Positions 1 to 10,018 of a stretch of DNA of 64,000 bases are shown piece after piece. This DNA is from Halalkalibacter krulwichiae (GTDB lineage Bacteria > Bacillota > Bacilli > Bacillales > Bacillaceae_D). The stretch is taken from NCBI RefSeq assembly GCF_002109385.1, contig NZ_CP020814.1:3929501-3993500 (forward strand), read 5' to 3'. A program made the position numbers and the translations under genes. The number at the start of each line of letters is the position of its first letter. Positions within the stretch are counted from its first letter, which is position 1. The notes beneath the pieces were generated by a model that saw only the letters and a list, made by a program, of their open reading frames with translations, did not search any database and had not been told where the DNA came from.

Positions 1-2
1 CT

Positions 3-455
3 GAAGGTGTCTTTTACGTCTTAGCAGCTGCGATTGCCACTTCGGTTTTTTTCGTTTTTCAGAAACCACTGCTTACACGTTACTCAGCAATTGAAATTAT
101 GGCTTATTTCACCTGGATTGGAACATTGCCTTTTCTCATGTTCGCTCCAGGACTTTTTGAAACATTACAAACGGCCACACTTGAAGCACATTTATCAGCG
201 ATTTACACAGGTCTATTCCCTGCTGGCATTGCCTACATTACATGGACCATTGCGCTTTCAATGAGCAATGCAAGCTCTGTTGGCAGCATGATGTACCTTG
301 AACCAGCTGTAGCGATTCTCGTTGCTTGGGTATGGCTACAGGAGTTACCAAGCACCCTTTCCATTATCGGTGGCGTCATTGCCCTTTCTGGTGTTTTGCT
401 TGTCAGCTTACTTAGTCGAAACAAATCGACCGTTGAAATGCAAAAAGCCTCTTAA
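3..455 (+). CDS. EamA/DMT-family transporter, C-terminal part (5' end outside window)
   Basis: The frame is open from the first bases of the window to TAA at 453-455, so only the last 150 residues are present. The fragment is almost entirely hydrophobic and forms about four to five membrane helices. The stretch around MMYLEPAVAILVAW followed by a short loop and a last helix is typical of the second EamA repeat of drug/metabolite transporters, which export small metabolites or amino acids. The internal ATG at 99 lies mid-helix and is not the start. A strong terminator follows. Substrate cannot be told. Confidence 0.85.
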   Translation, partial: EGVFYVLAAAIATSVFFVFQKPLLTRYSAIEIMAYFTWIGTLPFLMFAPGLFETLQTATLEAHLSAIYTGLFPAGIAYITWTIALSMSNASSVGSMMYLEPAVAILVAWVWLQELPSTLSIIGGVIALSGVLLVSLLSRNKSTVEMQKAS

Positions 456-463
456 ACGAACTC

Positions 464-504
464 AAAACAAGCTCGCGTCATTTATACGCGAGCTTGTTTT
501 TTTG
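464..504 (+). terminator. Rho-independent terminator after the EamA gene
   Basis: A perfect 14-bp stem (465-478 with 486-499, core CAAGCTCGCG) with a short loop is followed by a T run. It ends the EamA transcript just before the next gene's promoter region. Confidence 0.9.
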
Positions 505-572
505 TTCATATCTTTTAATTCCGGTGGCACACTACTCGTAAAATATGTATTTTAAGAAAGGAAGGTTATCAC

Positions 573-1118
573 ATGCTGAAAAAGGTTTTTATTATCGGTC
601 TTTCTGCTTTTATGCTTGCTGCTTGTGGAGAGGAAGCCCCTGTTGAAGAAGAAACAGCCCCTGCTGAAACGGTTGAGGAAGAAGACGCTCCAGAAACAGA
701 AACAACTGAACCAGAGGAGGCATCAGCTGATGGAGAGTTTCGCAAAGAATTTGATGAGGAAGTAGCAAATACCGATAACTTTCGTGCGACGTTAATGAGT
801 GTCGAAAAAGTCGTCGATGAAGATTGGGATGAGGAAAAAATCTTGGTCACATTTGAAGTCGAAAACAAAATGGATGAAACAATTGAAGTGCAAGCTCGCG
901 AAGTCTCAGCAGATGGAAGAATGGTAGACGAAGCGCTCCTATTTATGAGTCAGGAAGTATCAGGAGGCAAACTTGCTGACGCTGTCTTAACCATTCAAAA
1001 CTATGATGGCGACTTGCCAAATATCGAAGACCATATCGAAATGACTCTCCACGTATTTTCTTGGGATGATTATGACTTCTCAGAGGACCATGATGTAAGG
1101 ATTGAGTTAGGCGAATAA
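573..1118 (+). CDS. Acidic secreted lipoprotein, DUF5067/DUF4352-like
   Basis: 181 residues. A short signal peptide ends in the lipobox LAAC with the lipidated Cys at residue 18. Residues about 20-55 form a low-complexity Glu/Thr/Pro/Ala linker. The rest (from about residue 55) looks like a compact beta domain resembling the immunoglobulin-like DUF4352/DUF5067 domains found in Gram-positive surface lipoproteins. GGAAGG lies before the ATG. It stands alone between two terminators. Membrane attachment is well supported; the function is unknown, and the domain assignment is by general resemblance only. Confidence 0.8.
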   Translation: MLKKVFIIGLSAFMLAACGEEAPVEEETAPAETVEEEDAPETETTEPEEASADGEFRKEFDEEVANTDNFRATLMSVEKVVDEDWDEEKILVTFEVENKMDETIEVQAREVSADGRMVDEALLFMSQEVSGGKLADAVLTIQNYDGDLPNIEDHIEMTLHVFSWDDYDFSEDHDVRIELGE

Positions 1119-1124
1119 GGATAC

Positions 1125-1168
1125 ATGTGCCTGTTCTATCACACTGAGGGAACAGGCACATCCTTTTA
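1125..1168. terminator. Bidirectional terminator between convergent genes
   Basis: A 12-bp perfect stem (1125-1136 with 1150-1161, ATGTGCCTGTTC) separates the lipoprotein from the convergent AEC permease gene. CCTTTTAT follows on the plus side. The hairpin reaches almost to the AEC stop codon. Confidence 0.75.
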
Positions 1169-2077
1169 TAAAATGAAATTGGAAAACAAATACAAAATCA
1201 CAATGCTAACCATGATCGTAATGTTTGAAATCGTTGCAATCAAGCGGATCGAGTTCGTACTATAGTTAAACTCAACAGCAAATGCAAGCGGCGATGCTGC
1301 AACCGGAAGCAAGAGACCAATCATGATCGTATACCGAAACATTTCATCATATGGTAAGAGAAAGTATAAGCTCACCCCTACTAACAATCCTAGACTATAA
1401 CGGAAGGTGAGAAATTTCAAAACTGGTCGAATAAATTGTTTTTCAAAACGAAAATTCAAATAGATTCCTAACAACAACAAAGATAACGGGACATTCGCAG
1501 CAGAGATAATTTCCGCCATGTTAATGAATGACTCTGGCAATAAAATATTGCTGTAATTAAGAGTCATAGCAATGATATACGTCATCAAAGGAATCGAGGT
1601 TAGAAGCTTTTTCACAATCCCAATCGGCTTCAAACTGAGCCCTGCTTCTGAAAAATAACTCCCTAAAATGTATGCCACACCAAATACGATGAACGAAGCA
1701 CCAACATCATACATTCCAAAATACGTTATCCCATACATCCCCCAAATCGCAAAAATAAGCGGGAAAGCAAACAACCCGACATTCCATCCGGACGAAAGCA
1801 TTAAGAATGATCCTTTCAGTTCCCTTTCTTCATTTTTAAAGACGAGAAGACCAAGTGCTGCTGTTGCGACTCCGTATAAGAGCACAATCATCGGCAATAC
1901 GATAAGCGACGGTTCCAATTGAACGGTATTGAACGTTACGATTACTAGAGCTGGCAGCGTTACTTTGAAGATCAACTTCGCAATGACAGCACCATCTTTT
2001 TCTTGCAGAATATTAAAACGTTTTAGTAAATATCCAAGTGCGATAATCAAAATAATGTTTAAAAATTCACCATTCAT
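1166..2077 (-). CDS. AEC (auxin efflux carrier) family permease
   Basis: 303 residues with about ten predicted membrane helices in two five-helix halves. The N-terminal 'GYLLKRFNIL' and the mid-protein broken helix with Asn/Gly are typical of the AEC family (PF03547), which in bacteria carries dicarboxylates or related organic anions. AAAGGAG lies before the ATG. It starts 7 bp after the stop of the upstream LacI-type regulator, so the two are almost surely co-transcribed and the regulator may control this permease. A second AEC gene occurs at 24.2-25.2 kb. Substrate unknown. Confidence 0.88.
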   Translation of the reverse strand: MNGEFLNIILIIALGYLLKRFNILQEKDGAVIAKLIFKVTLPALVIVTFNTVQLEPSLIVLPMIVLLYGVATAALGLLVFKNEERELKGSFLMLSSGWNVGLFAFPLIFAIWGMYGITYFGMYDVGASFIVFGVAYILGSYFSEAGLSLKPIGIVKKLLTSIPLMTYIIAMTLNYSNILLPESFINMAEIISAANVPLSLLLLGIYLNFRFEKQFIRPVLKFLTFRYSLGLLVGVSLYFLLPYDEMFRYTIMIGLLLPVAASPLAFAVEFNYSTNSIRLIATISNITIMVSIVILYLFSNFIL

Positions 2078-2084
2078 TCTCTTT

Positions 2085-3119
2085 TTAACTCCTTTGAATC
2101 GGGTGTTTACGTTCCTTGCACGATTCCCGTTTTACTAAATTCGGGGAAAGCTCAATCTTGCGGACGCCCTCTTTCGTTCTTCCTTCAAGTCGTTCTATTA
2201 AAAGCCGCACGGCCATCTCCCCTAAATCTCTCATTCGTGCGTCAATCGTTGTTAATGGAACCGCTGCGAACTTCGAAAAATAAATATTATCAAATCCAAT
2301 GACAGATAAATCGCAAGGTACGTTCAAGCCTACATCTCTTGCAGCCTCCAGCACCCCAAGAGCCATCACATCCGTACTTGCAAAAATCGCCGTCGGGGCA
2401 TTTGGTCGAATGAGCACCTTTTTCGCAGCAGTGAGGCCTTCCTCAACAGTTTGACCGCTCCGAACAACAAGAAAATCTTGATGAAGTCCATTCTCCTGCA
2501 GCACATCGTTGAAGCCTCGTATTCGCTCTTGGAACTGATAGATTTCACGCGGCCCTGTGATCATCGCCATTTTCTTATGTCCAAGACTTACTAAATGCTC
2601 TGCTGCGATTCGCCCACCTTGATAGCCATCAATGACGACATAATCAAAAGCACTATTTGGAATGTGACGGTGCAGCAAAACAATGTGCTGAAAGGTTTGC
2701 TTAAACTTATCTAGCTCGACCCCTTCTTTTCTGACATTCGCTAAAATGATGCCATCTAAATGCTCGTATTTATTCACTAACACTTCCGGCAGCTCACGCT
2801 CATGACGCTCCTCATCATTCGTACTAAACAACACAACGCTGAATTGATACTTCGCCGCCTCAGCCTCCACCGCCTTGATCAACTCCATGTTCAACATGCT
2901 TTCATAATTAGAAACAACAAGACCTATCAGCTTCGTTGACTTTTTAACTAACCCCCTCGCTACACTATTGGGCTGAAACTGAAGAGTCTTAATTGCCTCC
3001 TCAATTTTCTTCTTTGTCTTCTGTGAAACATACGGAGTGTTATTTATAAATTTAGAAACCGTTGCCTTTGATACCCCCGCTAGATCGGCAACATCTTGAA
3101 TCGTCGCTTTTTTTCTCAC
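2085..3119 (-). CDS. LacI-family transcriptional regulator
   Basis: 344 residues with a GTG start behind AGGAGG. Residues 5-50 hold the LacI helix-turn-helix and hinge (ATIQDVADLAGVSKATVS); residues about 60-330 are a periplasmic-binding-protein-like effector domain with the family pattern GxDxxxFSKFAAVPLTTI near residue 275. The family represses sugar or organic-acid genes and is released by a small ligand. It is the first gene of a two-gene unit with the AEC permease. A palindrome of LacI type lies 25-38 bp upstream of its start, suggesting autoregulation. Ligand unknown. Confidence 0.92.
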   Translation of the reverse strand: MRKKATIQDVADLAGVSKATVSKFINNTPYVSQKTKKKIEEAIKTLQFQPNSVARGLVKKSTKLIGLVVSNYESMLNMELIKAVEAEAAKYQFSVVLFSTNDEERHERELPEVLVNKYEHLDGIILANVRKEGVELDKFKQTFQHIVLLHRHIPNSAFDYVVIDGYQGGRIAAEHLVSLGHKKMAMITGPREIYQFQERIRGFNDVLQENGLHQDFLVVRSGQTVEEGLTAAKKVLIRPNAPTAIFASTDVMALGVLEAARDVGLNVPCDLSVIGFDNIYFSKFAAVPLTTIDARMRDLGEMAVRLLIERLEGRTKEGVRKIELSPNLVKRESCKERKHPIQRS

Positions 3120-3143
3120 TTTTCTCCTCCTCTGCTTTAAATA

Positions 3144-3157
3144 GGAAACCGGTTTAC
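3144..3157. promoter_or_regulatory. LacI-type operator upstream of the LacI regulator
   Basis: The perfect palindrome AAACCGGTTT (3146-3155), extended to GGAAACCGGTTTAC, has the central CG dyad typical of LacI/GalR-family operators. It sits in the leader of the regulator gene, where binding would repress its own operon. Confidence 0.65.
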
Positions 3158-3217
3158 TATTTACGCAAACTTATAAAAAAATGGTGCTTTTATTTATTTG
3201 CTTTCTATTATACTAGA

Positions 3218-3252
3218 GAAAAAGAATTAGTTTAAGCTATAAACTAATTCTT
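3218..3252 (-). terminator. Terminator after the BCCT gene
   Basis: A perfect 12-bp stem (3222-3233 with 3241-3252) has a 7-nt loop. On the minus strand it is followed by a T-rich stretch ending CTTTTTCTC. It closes the carnitine-type operon before the LacI gene. Confidence 0.8.
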
Positions 3253-3272
3253 ATTAAAAAACCCTTCTATAT

Positions 3273-4805
3273 TTAGTTAACTTTTCGTCTTAAAGGTCTT
3301 TCCTCTTCCCCTCTTTCTGGCTTGGTTAATAGTAGTTCTTGCTTCAATCCCTTATATGTCGAGTAACACATAATTAACATTAAAATGGCCAGAGGCAAAG
3401 AGGTAGCAACTAAAGCTGATTGTAGGCCCGCTAAACCACCTGTCATAATAAGGACAATTGAAATTCCAGCGACCACCATTCCCCAAATGATTTTCGTTAC
3501 ATGTGATGGGTGTGGATTACCATTCTCACTAATCATTCCTAGTACAAACACAGCTGAATTGGCCGAGGTAATAAAAAAGATAAGCACTAGTACCATTGCT
3601 AAAATACTTAAAAATGAAGTCATTGGGAAGTATTCAAAGAACCTAAATAGCGCAGATGTCACATCAGTTGATACAGCAGTTGCTAAAGCTGTTTCTCCCA
3701 TATTTTGAATAAAATGAATCGCCGATCCTCCCATAACAGCAAACCAAAAGAAAGAACCTATAACAGGAATAAAGACGGCTCCCAACATGAATTCTTTGAT
3801 GGTTCTACCTTTTGATATTCTGGCAACAAAGCTTCCGACAAGCGGTGCCCAAGCAATCCACCATCCAAAATAAAACAATGTCCAGCTAGCGATCCAAGAA
3901 CCATCATTATAGGGCTCTGTCCTAAAAGAGAGACTAATAAAATTCTGGACATAATCTCCTACTCCTTGAAAAAAGATTTTGAAAACGGCTTGTGTCGGTC
4001 CAAATAAAAGAACGAATGCTAACAGAGCAAAAGCCAGTCCCATATTTAAATTGGAAAGGTGCTTCATCGCTCCTTGTAGCCCTGAAACCGTTGAAGCAAT
4101 ATATATACAGGTCACTATCCCAATAATAATTACTTGAGTATTAATCGTTATTGGCAAGCCCCAAAGCACATTTATTCCGCTGTTAACTTGTAAAGTACCA
4201 AATCCAAGCGAGGTTGCAATTCCTATAACAATTGAAAGAATTACTATGACATCAATTGCCTTTCCAAATGGTCCTCTAATTTTATCCCCTACTAATGGAT
4301 AAAAAACAGAGCTCAATGAGGCAGGTAACTTTTTTCTAAATTGGAAGAAGGCTAATGAAACTCCTACCAGAGCATAACAAGCCCAAGCAGACACCCCCCA
4401 ATGTAAGTAAACGAACTGCATTGCGAGTTTAGCAGATTCCTCAGAAGACGGTGTACCAAATGGAGGATCAATATAGTAGGAAACTGGCTCTGCCACGCCC
4501 CAAAACACAAGACTAATCCCAATTGATGCACTAAACAACATGCTAATCCAAGTAGCCGTCTTGAATTCAGGACGATCAGAATCATCACCTAAGCGAATAT
4601 GACCAAACTTAGAAAGTCCAATGAACATACAGAACGCAAAGAATATAAAAACACTTACTAAAATAAACCAACCTAAATTGTCATAAATGAAATGAAGCGA
4701 TGAATCAGAAAAACTCTGCAACTTGTTTGGCATGAATACCCCTAGACTTATTAAACCTAGACTAATAGCTAACGAGGTATAGAAGACCGTTTTCTTACTA
4801 TTCAT
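3273..4805 (-). CDS. BCCT-family betaine/carnitine/choline transporter
   Basis: 510 residues and about 12 membrane helices. It shows the BCCT signatures: a glycine-rich helix (GIATSLGFGTLQVNSG), an aromatic Trp box (WTLFYFGWWIAWAPLVGSF), and a conserved arginine-lysine loop after it. The family imports quaternary ammonium compounds with Na+ or H+. AAGGAG precedes the ATG. It is the last gene of a leftward operon with a Rieske oxygenase for quaternary amines, so it is more likely a catabolic uptake system (carnitine or betaine) than an osmotic one. The C-terminal tail is short and charged. Confidence 0.9.
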   Translation of the reverse strand: MNSKKTVFYTSLAISLGLISLGVFMPNKLQSFSDSSLHFIYDNLGWFILVSVFIFFAFCMFIGLSKFGHIRLGDDSDRPEFKTATWISMLFSASIGISLVFWGVAEPVSYYIDPPFGTPSSEESAKLAMQFVYLHWGVSAWACYALVGVSLAFFQFRKKLPASLSSVFYPLVGDKIRGPFGKAIDVIVILSIVIGIATSLGFGTLQVNSGINVLWGLPITINTQVIIIGIVTCIYIASTVSGLQGAMKHLSNLNMGLAFALLAFVLLFGPTQAVFKIFFQGVGDYVQNFISLSFRTEPYNDGSWIASWTLFYFGWWIAWAPLVGSFVARISKGRTIKEFMLGAVFIPVIGSFFWFAVMGGSAIHFIQNMGETALATAVSTDVTSALFRFFEYFPMTSFLSILAMVLVLIFFITSANSAVFVLGMISENGNPHPSHVTKIIWGMVVAGISIVLIMTGGLAGLQSALVATSLPLAILMLIMCYSTYKGLKQELLLTKPERGEEERPLRRKVN

Positions 4806-4878
4806 CTAAACACTCCTTATCAAGTACTTATAATTATTTGATAACCACATAATTACGTAAACGCTTCCATTATTGTCG

Positions 4879-4914
4879 AAACATAGTCCTCAATCTCAGT
4901 TAAGGACTATGTTT
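4879..4914. other. Stem-loop between the dehydrogenase and the BCCT gene
   Basis: Perfect 12-bp inverted repeat AAACATAGTCCT (4879-4890 with 4903-4914). There is no T run on the minus side, so it is more likely a processing or mRNA-stability hairpin, or a weak attenuator before the transporter, than a full terminator. Confidence 0.6.
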
Positions 4915-4963
4915 CTCTGATAACGCATGTATAGTAATGCCGATTTCAGCTGTAACGGTTACT

Positions 4964-6062
4964 CTATGATCGTAGTATACCAGATTTAGAGGAGATCGCC
5001 GATACTAGTATTTCCACTACCCGATCTCCTACTTCATTCGTAGAAGCAAAGCCATTCATATCCGGGGTCAAGACTTGACCTTCTAATAAAAGCTGCTCAA
5101 GTGCATCTAGAACAAGATCTCCATATTCCTTATATCCAATAAACTCAAGCATCTGGCTAGCTGACCAAATGGCAGCTAAGGGGTTGGCTATTCCTTTCCC
5201 TGCAATATCTGGGGCTGATCCATGTATCGGCTCGAACATAGAAGGAAAGTCTTTTTCTGGATTAATATTCGCTCCAGCAGCAAGTCCTATTCCTCCGGCT
5301 ATAGCAGCACCCAAATCAGTTAGTATGTCTCCAAATAAGTTTGATGTGACAACAACTTCAAATCTCTTTAATCATGAGCATCGCCGCGGCATCAACGAGA
5401 TAGGATGCTGTTTCCACCTCAGGATATTCCTGACTTACCTCTTCAAATACTTCATCCCAAAAAACCATTGAATAATTCAGGGCATTTGCTTTAGAAATAC
5501 TCGTAAGTGACTTTCCTTCTTTTCTCGCTATTTCAAATGCATAACGAATAATTCGTTCAGTTCCTTTGCGAGAAAACACACTATTTTGGAGAACGACTTC
5601 ATGCTCCTTGCCTTTAAAAAGCCATTCCCCAGCTCCAGAATATTCCCCTTCACTATTCTCGCGAATAAATAGCATATCTATCTCTTCTCTTTCCACATCT
5701 AATAGAGATAACGGGGCTCCTTTTAATAGCTTTACTGGTCGAATATTAACATATTGATCAAAGCTTTTGCGGATCTTTAATAATAGATCCCACAAGGAAA
5801 TATGATCGGGAACGCCGGGAAAACCGACCGCTCCCAAAAAGATTGCATCATATTCCTTTAGTTTCTCAATCCCATCCTCATCCATCATCATTCCGTGTTG
5901 ACTATAGTACTCACACCCCCATGGAAAACAAGTAAAATCAAATTGAAAATGGGAGTCCAGTTCAGCAACTTTCTTTAATACTTTAACCCCTTCATTTATC
6001 ACTTCAGGCCCGATTCCATCCCCTGCGATTACAGCAATGTTATACTTTTCCAATACACTCAC
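4964..6062 (-). pseudogene. D-malate/tartrate dehydrogenase (isopropylmalate dehydrogenase family), frameshifted
   Basis: Two frames together give a full beta-decarboxylating dehydrogenase of about 350 residues. The first frame (6062 to 5358) holds GDGIGPE near residue 15, the RENSEGEYSG substrate loop and VDAAAML with the first metal aspartate. The second (about 5364 down to 4964) restarts at [18 protein letters not shown] with the other two metal aspartates and the cofactor motif [14 protein letters not shown]. At the junction (about 5360-5366) the family's K-D-P-x-R-F linker is missing 2 or 8 bases, so translation stops after MIKEI. The start overlaps the aldehyde dehydrogenase stop by 4 bases. 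The family (DmlA, tartrate dehydrogenase) oxidises D-malate to pyruvate and CO2. Truly broken or a sequence error: not decidable here. Confidence 0.85.
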
Positions 6063-7519
6063 CCGTTCTCACTTTGATTCCAAACAACTAACTTCAATTC
6101 TGTCATTTCTTCGATGGCATAACCTATTCCTTCACGCCCTGTTCCACTTTCTTTTACACCGCCATATGGCATTTGATCCACTCGATACGTAGGGACATCG
6201 TTAATTATGACTCCACCGACATGCAATGCTTGTGATGCATACAAGGCGGTTCTTACATCATTTGTATAGATTCCTGCTTGCAATCCAAAACGAGAATCAT
6301 TGACTTGCTCAATCGCTTCCTTCACAGAACGAACTTTATTAACAATGACAACTGGAGCGAATGCTTCTTGGCAGGATACCTTTAACGAAGAATCTGCACC
6401 TGCAATGATCGTTGGTTCAAGAATACCTTCTTTTAGGTTTCCGCCCGCTGTAATTGTTGCTGTGCTACTTTTCGTTTCTTCAATCCAATCAAGTACACGT
6501 TCTGCTTCTTTTCGTGAAATCAAAGCTGAAATATATGTTTCTGGATCAAGCGGATCACCAATTTTAAGCTTCTTCGCTGCCTCAGTAAACTTTTCAACAA
6601 ATTCCTCATACACGTCTTCATGAGCATAAACACGCTGTAAAGAAATACAAACTTGACCTTGGTTAGAAAAGGCACCCATGATGCAGCGATCAACAATTTC
6701 ATCAATGTTAATGTTTTTATCGATAATAAGTGCAGAATTAGAACCAAGCTCTAAAGTGGTCTTTTTTAAGCCTGCTTTATTTCGAATACCTATTCCGACG
6801 CTCGGGCTACCTGTAAATGTAACCATGCTCACACGATCGTCCTCGACAATCGCATCACCAACCACTCCTCCTGGGCCAGTAACGACATTTAGTACTCCTG
6901 CTGGAAGTCCAGCTTCTTCAAACAGCTCTGCAATAAATAAAGCAGATAAAGGAGTTTGAGAGGCTGGTTTTAGTACAACGGTATTACCAGCTGCAATCGC
7001 AGGCCCAACTTTATGTGCAACAAGATTCATAGGGAAATTAAAAGGTGTAATCGCCCCAATTACTCCTATAGGCTCTCTTAATGTATATCCAATTCTTCCT
7101 ACACCGCCAACTGCAGCATCAAAAGGAATCGTCTCACCATGTATTCTTTTTGCTTCTTCAGCTGAGAATTTGTACGTTTCAATTGTTCTTTCTACTTCTC
7201 CTCTAGCAAACACGATTGGTTTAGCTGATTCACGAGAGATTATTTCTGCGGCTTCCTCTGCTTTTTCTTTTAAAAGAATGGCTACTTTTTCAAGAATTTC
7301 AGCTCGCTTATAGGCAGGCATTTTTGCCATGATATCTCGTGCATTGTAAGCAGCGGTAATGGCTTCTTCTGTTAGTTGATTGTCTGCCATTGCGATCTGC
7401 GCAATTTCCTCTCCGGAAAACGGGGAAAATAGAGATTCGTACTTTTCTGCTTCTACTTTATTTCCATTGATTAATAAGAACGTCTTTGTCGAATTTTGGT
7501 TATGAACTAATTTACTCAT
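6059..7519 (-). CDS. Aldehyde dehydrogenase (proposed malic semialdehyde dehydrogenase)
   Basis: 486 residues from the ATG at 7519, chosen because GGAGG lies six bases before it; an in-frame upstream start at 7612 would run far into the oxygenase gene. Family landmarks are all present: Asn161 (PFNFP), Lys184 (VVLKPAS), the NAD+ loop FTGSPSVG, general base Glu257 (LELGSN) and catalytic Cys291 (NQGQVC). The start codon overlaps the stop of the Rieske gene by 8 bases, so translation is probably coupled. Within this operon the likely substrate is the aldehyde released by the oxygenase. If that is carnitine cleavage, the aldehyde is malic semialdehyde and the product is malate. The substrate is inferred from context only. 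Confidence 0.9.
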   Translation of the reverse strand: MSKLVHNQNSTKTFLLINGNKVEAEKYESLFSPFSGEEIAQIAMADNQLTEEAITAAYNARDIMAKMPAYKRAEILEKVAILLKEKAEEAAEIISRESAKPIVFARGEVERTIETYKFSAEEAKRIHGETIPFDAAVGGVGRIGYTLREPIGVIGAITPFNFPMNLVAHKVGPAIAAGNTVVLKPASQTPLSALFIAELFEEAGLPAGVLNVVTGPGGVVGDAIVEDDRVSMVTFTGSPSVGIGIRNKAGLKKTTLELGSNSALIIDKNINIDEIVDRCIMGAFSNQGQVCISLQRVYAHEDVYEEFVEKFTEAAKKLKIGDPLDPETYISALISRKEAERVLDWIEETKSSTATITAGGNLKEGILEPTIIAGADSSLKVSCQEAFAPVVIVNKVRSVKEAIEQVNDSRFGLQAGIYTNDVRTALYASQALHVGGVIINDVPTYRVDQMPYGGVKESGTGREGIGYAIEEMTELKLVVWNQSENG

Positions 7520-8594
7520 TAAGGGCCTCCAATACCATTTCGTGAAATTGTACAATCGCTTTTTCAGATGAAGAATAATTGCCTTTATTAAAGGCACGTG
7601 AACGGAAACCAATTTGCTCTAACTCTACAAGCTCTACATCTTCTTGACGGACCTGTTCAGCAAATGTAACCAAATCTTTTTCTTCCTGAGTCAAGTTCTC
7701 ATCTCGGAAGTAATAAGTGTACACAGCCAAAGTTGTTTCATGATCAATCGGTAACATCTGAATGGTAGCCATATTCCCTGGTCCAGGGTAAATCGTCACC
7801 ATCAGATTTGGCCATAACCAGAAAAAGGAGCCACCTTGCATTTCAGCTTTATTTAAATCAACTGTTCCATAGTTTTTATCTGGTATAACGACAGAACCTT
7901 GTAGAGAATAGTTCTCGCAAGTAATAATTTGGTAGTCATTCATATCAAGCGCAGAAACAAAACTTGGATGAGCGACATGACAATGATCACATTCTAAATA
8001 ATTGTCGATAAACGCTTTCCAATTGGCCTTAATGACTCTTGTCTTTTGATTGGTTCTCTTCAATTCATTTAGGAATGGGAACTTTCCTAAACGGTCGAAG
8101 AAATCACCATATGATTCATTTAGGGGCTTCGCTTCATCATCCAAATTGACAAAGATAAGCGATTCCAAAATTTCCATTCGAACGGAACGTAAGCACGCAT
8201 CTTGTACACAAGCTTCATCTTCGCCTTTGAAGTTCGGGGCTTTATTTAATTTTCCATCGAGTTTGAATGTCCAACCATGGTATGAGCATTGAAGAATTTT
8301 CTTCTTACCTGATTCACTTTTTTCCAGCTTTGTTGCACGGTGCGGACATACATTATAAAAAGCTCTAATGACTTCATCGTTGCCTCGAGTCACAATAATG
8401 GGCTCTTTCGCCACCTCTGTCGTGAAAAAATCTCCTACTTTTTCTAACTGACTAACATGACCTACTAACTGCCAACTCTTTGAGAAAATTAAATCCATTT
8501 CTTTCTCAAGCACGGCCGGATCGGTGTACTTGTCATACGTCAATGTTCTTTCATATATGCGATTTGTTGCATTTTCTACTTTGTTATAAGCCAT
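7512..8594 (-). CDS. Rieske non-heme iron oxygenase, quaternary-amine type (CntA-like)
   Basis: 360 residues. The Rieske [2Fe-2S] ligands are Cys83, His85, Cys103 and His106 (CPHRA...CSYHGW). The mononuclear iron site is NYLECDHCHVAH, with His204 and His209 as ligands. The residue that bridges the two centres in ring-hydroxylating dioxygenases is Asp; here it is Glu201, as in carnitine monooxygenase CntA and related betaine oxygenases. CntA-type enzymes split L-carnitine into trimethylamine and malic semialdehyde. Neighbours are a ferredoxin and reductase upstream, aldehyde dehydrogenase, malate-type dehydrogenase and BCCT carrier downstream. Glycine betaine or stachydrine demethylation is the main alternative, but those pathways do not need a malate dehydrogenase. 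Confidence 0.9.
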   Translation of the reverse strand: MAYNKVENATNRIYERTLTYDKYTDPAVLEKEMDLIFSKSWQLVGHVSQLEKVGDFFTTEVAKEPIIVTRGNDEVIRAFYNVCPHRATKLEKSESGKKKILQCSYHGWTFKLDGKLNKAPNFKGEDEACVQDACLRSVRMEILESLIFVNLDDEAKPLNESYGDFFDRLGKFPFLNELKRTNQKTRVIKANWKAFIDNYLECDHCHVAHPSFVSALDMNDYQIITCENYSLQGSVVIPDKNYGTVDLNKAEMQGGSFFWLWPNLMVTIYPGPGNMATIQMLPIDHETTLAVYTYYFRDENLTQEEKDLVTFAEQVRQEDVELVELEQIGFRSRAFNKGNYSSSEKAIVQFHEMVLEALNE

Positions 8595-8625
8595 AATTCA
8601 TTCCCCCAAAATCTATTTTTAGTCA

Positions 8626-8904
<279 letters not shown>

Positions 8905-9921
8905 TTATACTGTAGTACGACTCTTTTCTTTTTCTCCCATAATGCTCGTACTGTGAAGTGGTTGTACTTTCGCGCTCGGATCAATAAACGCTTTTGCGTT
9001 ACTAACAGCGGTTGGCGCTTCACCAAAGCCGCTAGCAATGAGCTTCACTTTCCCCTCATATGTGCAAATATCACCTGCAGCATAAATGCCTTCTACATTC
9101 GTTTCCATTTTTGAATTAACAACAAGACAATTTTGTTGAATTTCAAGACCCCAATCTTTTATCGGACCAAGCGAAGAAACAAAACCATAATTTACGAGAA
9201 CATCATCAACTTCAAGTTCTAGTAACTCTCCTGTTTTTGCTTCTGATAGAATCACTTTTTCGATTTGTCTATCACCAACTAATCGCTCTGGTACATATGG
9301 AGTTAAAATGTTCACTTTTGACTGCTTTAGCTGATTTACGCTATGTTCATGAGCACGAAACTTATCTCTTCTATGAATAAGGGTGACTTGATCAGCTATT
9401 GGCTCTAGCATGAGTGCCCAGTCGACCGCTGAGTCACCTCCACCAAATACAGCCACCCTTCTGCCTGAAAATTGATTTAAATCATTTACGAAATAATGAA
9501 GATTGCTTTGCTCAAACTTTTCTTCTTTTTCAAGCTTTAACTTTCTCGGTTGAAAAGCCCCGTTACCTGCCGTAATAATGACAGCTTTGGCATAGTGCGT
9601 TTCTTCGTTTGTTTCAATCACAAACGTACCATCAAAATCGCGGTCAACCTTCAACACCGATTGATTCAGGCAAATCGATGCCTCAAACTGCTGGACTTGT
9701 TTCATCAACTGATCGATTAGCTCCTGCGCTCTTACCTTTGGAAAGCCTGCAATGTCATAAATGTACTTCTCAGGGTACAAAGCAGATAATTGTCCACCAA
9801 GCTGAGGAAGACTTTCAATAACTTTTACAGATGCCTGTCGCATTCCAGCATAAAAAGCTGTAAACAACCCTACTGGTCCTCCTCCGATAATGGTGATGTC
9901 ATAAACGTTTCTCTTGTTCAC
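8905..9921 (-). CDS. Ferredoxin-NADP reductase, YumC/TrxR-like flavoprotein
   Basis: 338 residues from a GTG at 9921. An in-frame GTG at 9936 overlaps the AGGAGG itself, so the later GTG with six-base spacing is preferred. FAD-binding GGGPVG sits at residues 13-18, the NADPH motif [12 protein letters not shown] in the middle, and AAGDIC near the C-terminus. There is no CxxC redox pair in the middle domain, which separates it from thioredoxin reductase and fits the YumC-type ferredoxin/flavodoxin-NADP+ reductases of Bacillus. It is the first gene of the sigma-54 operon and probably reduces the ferredoxin encoded next. Confidence 0.9.
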   Translation of the reverse strand: MNKRNVYDITIIGGGPVGLFTAFYAGMRQASVKVIESLPQLGGQLSALYPEKYIYDIAGFPKVRAQELIDQLMKQVQQFEASICLNQSVLKVDRDFDGTFVIETNEETHYAKAVIITAGNGAFQPRKLKLEKEEKFEQSNLHYFVNDLNQFSGRRVAVFGGGDSAVDWALMLEPIADQVTLIHRRDKFRAHEHSVNQLKQSKVNILTPYVPERLVGDRQIEKVILSEAKTGELLELEVDDVLVNYGFVSSLGPIKDWGLEIQQNCLVVNSKMETNVEGIYAAGDICTYEGKVKLIASGFGEAPTAVSNAKAFIDPSAKVQPLHSTSIMGEKEKSRTTV

Positions 9922-10018
9922 CTTAATCCTCCTCACCGCTTACAATATTAGAATTTCTTACTTACTAATTCAGGGATTAGTACAGTGACATGCTTTGCAA
10001 CCTGTCATTTGTAAGTTT

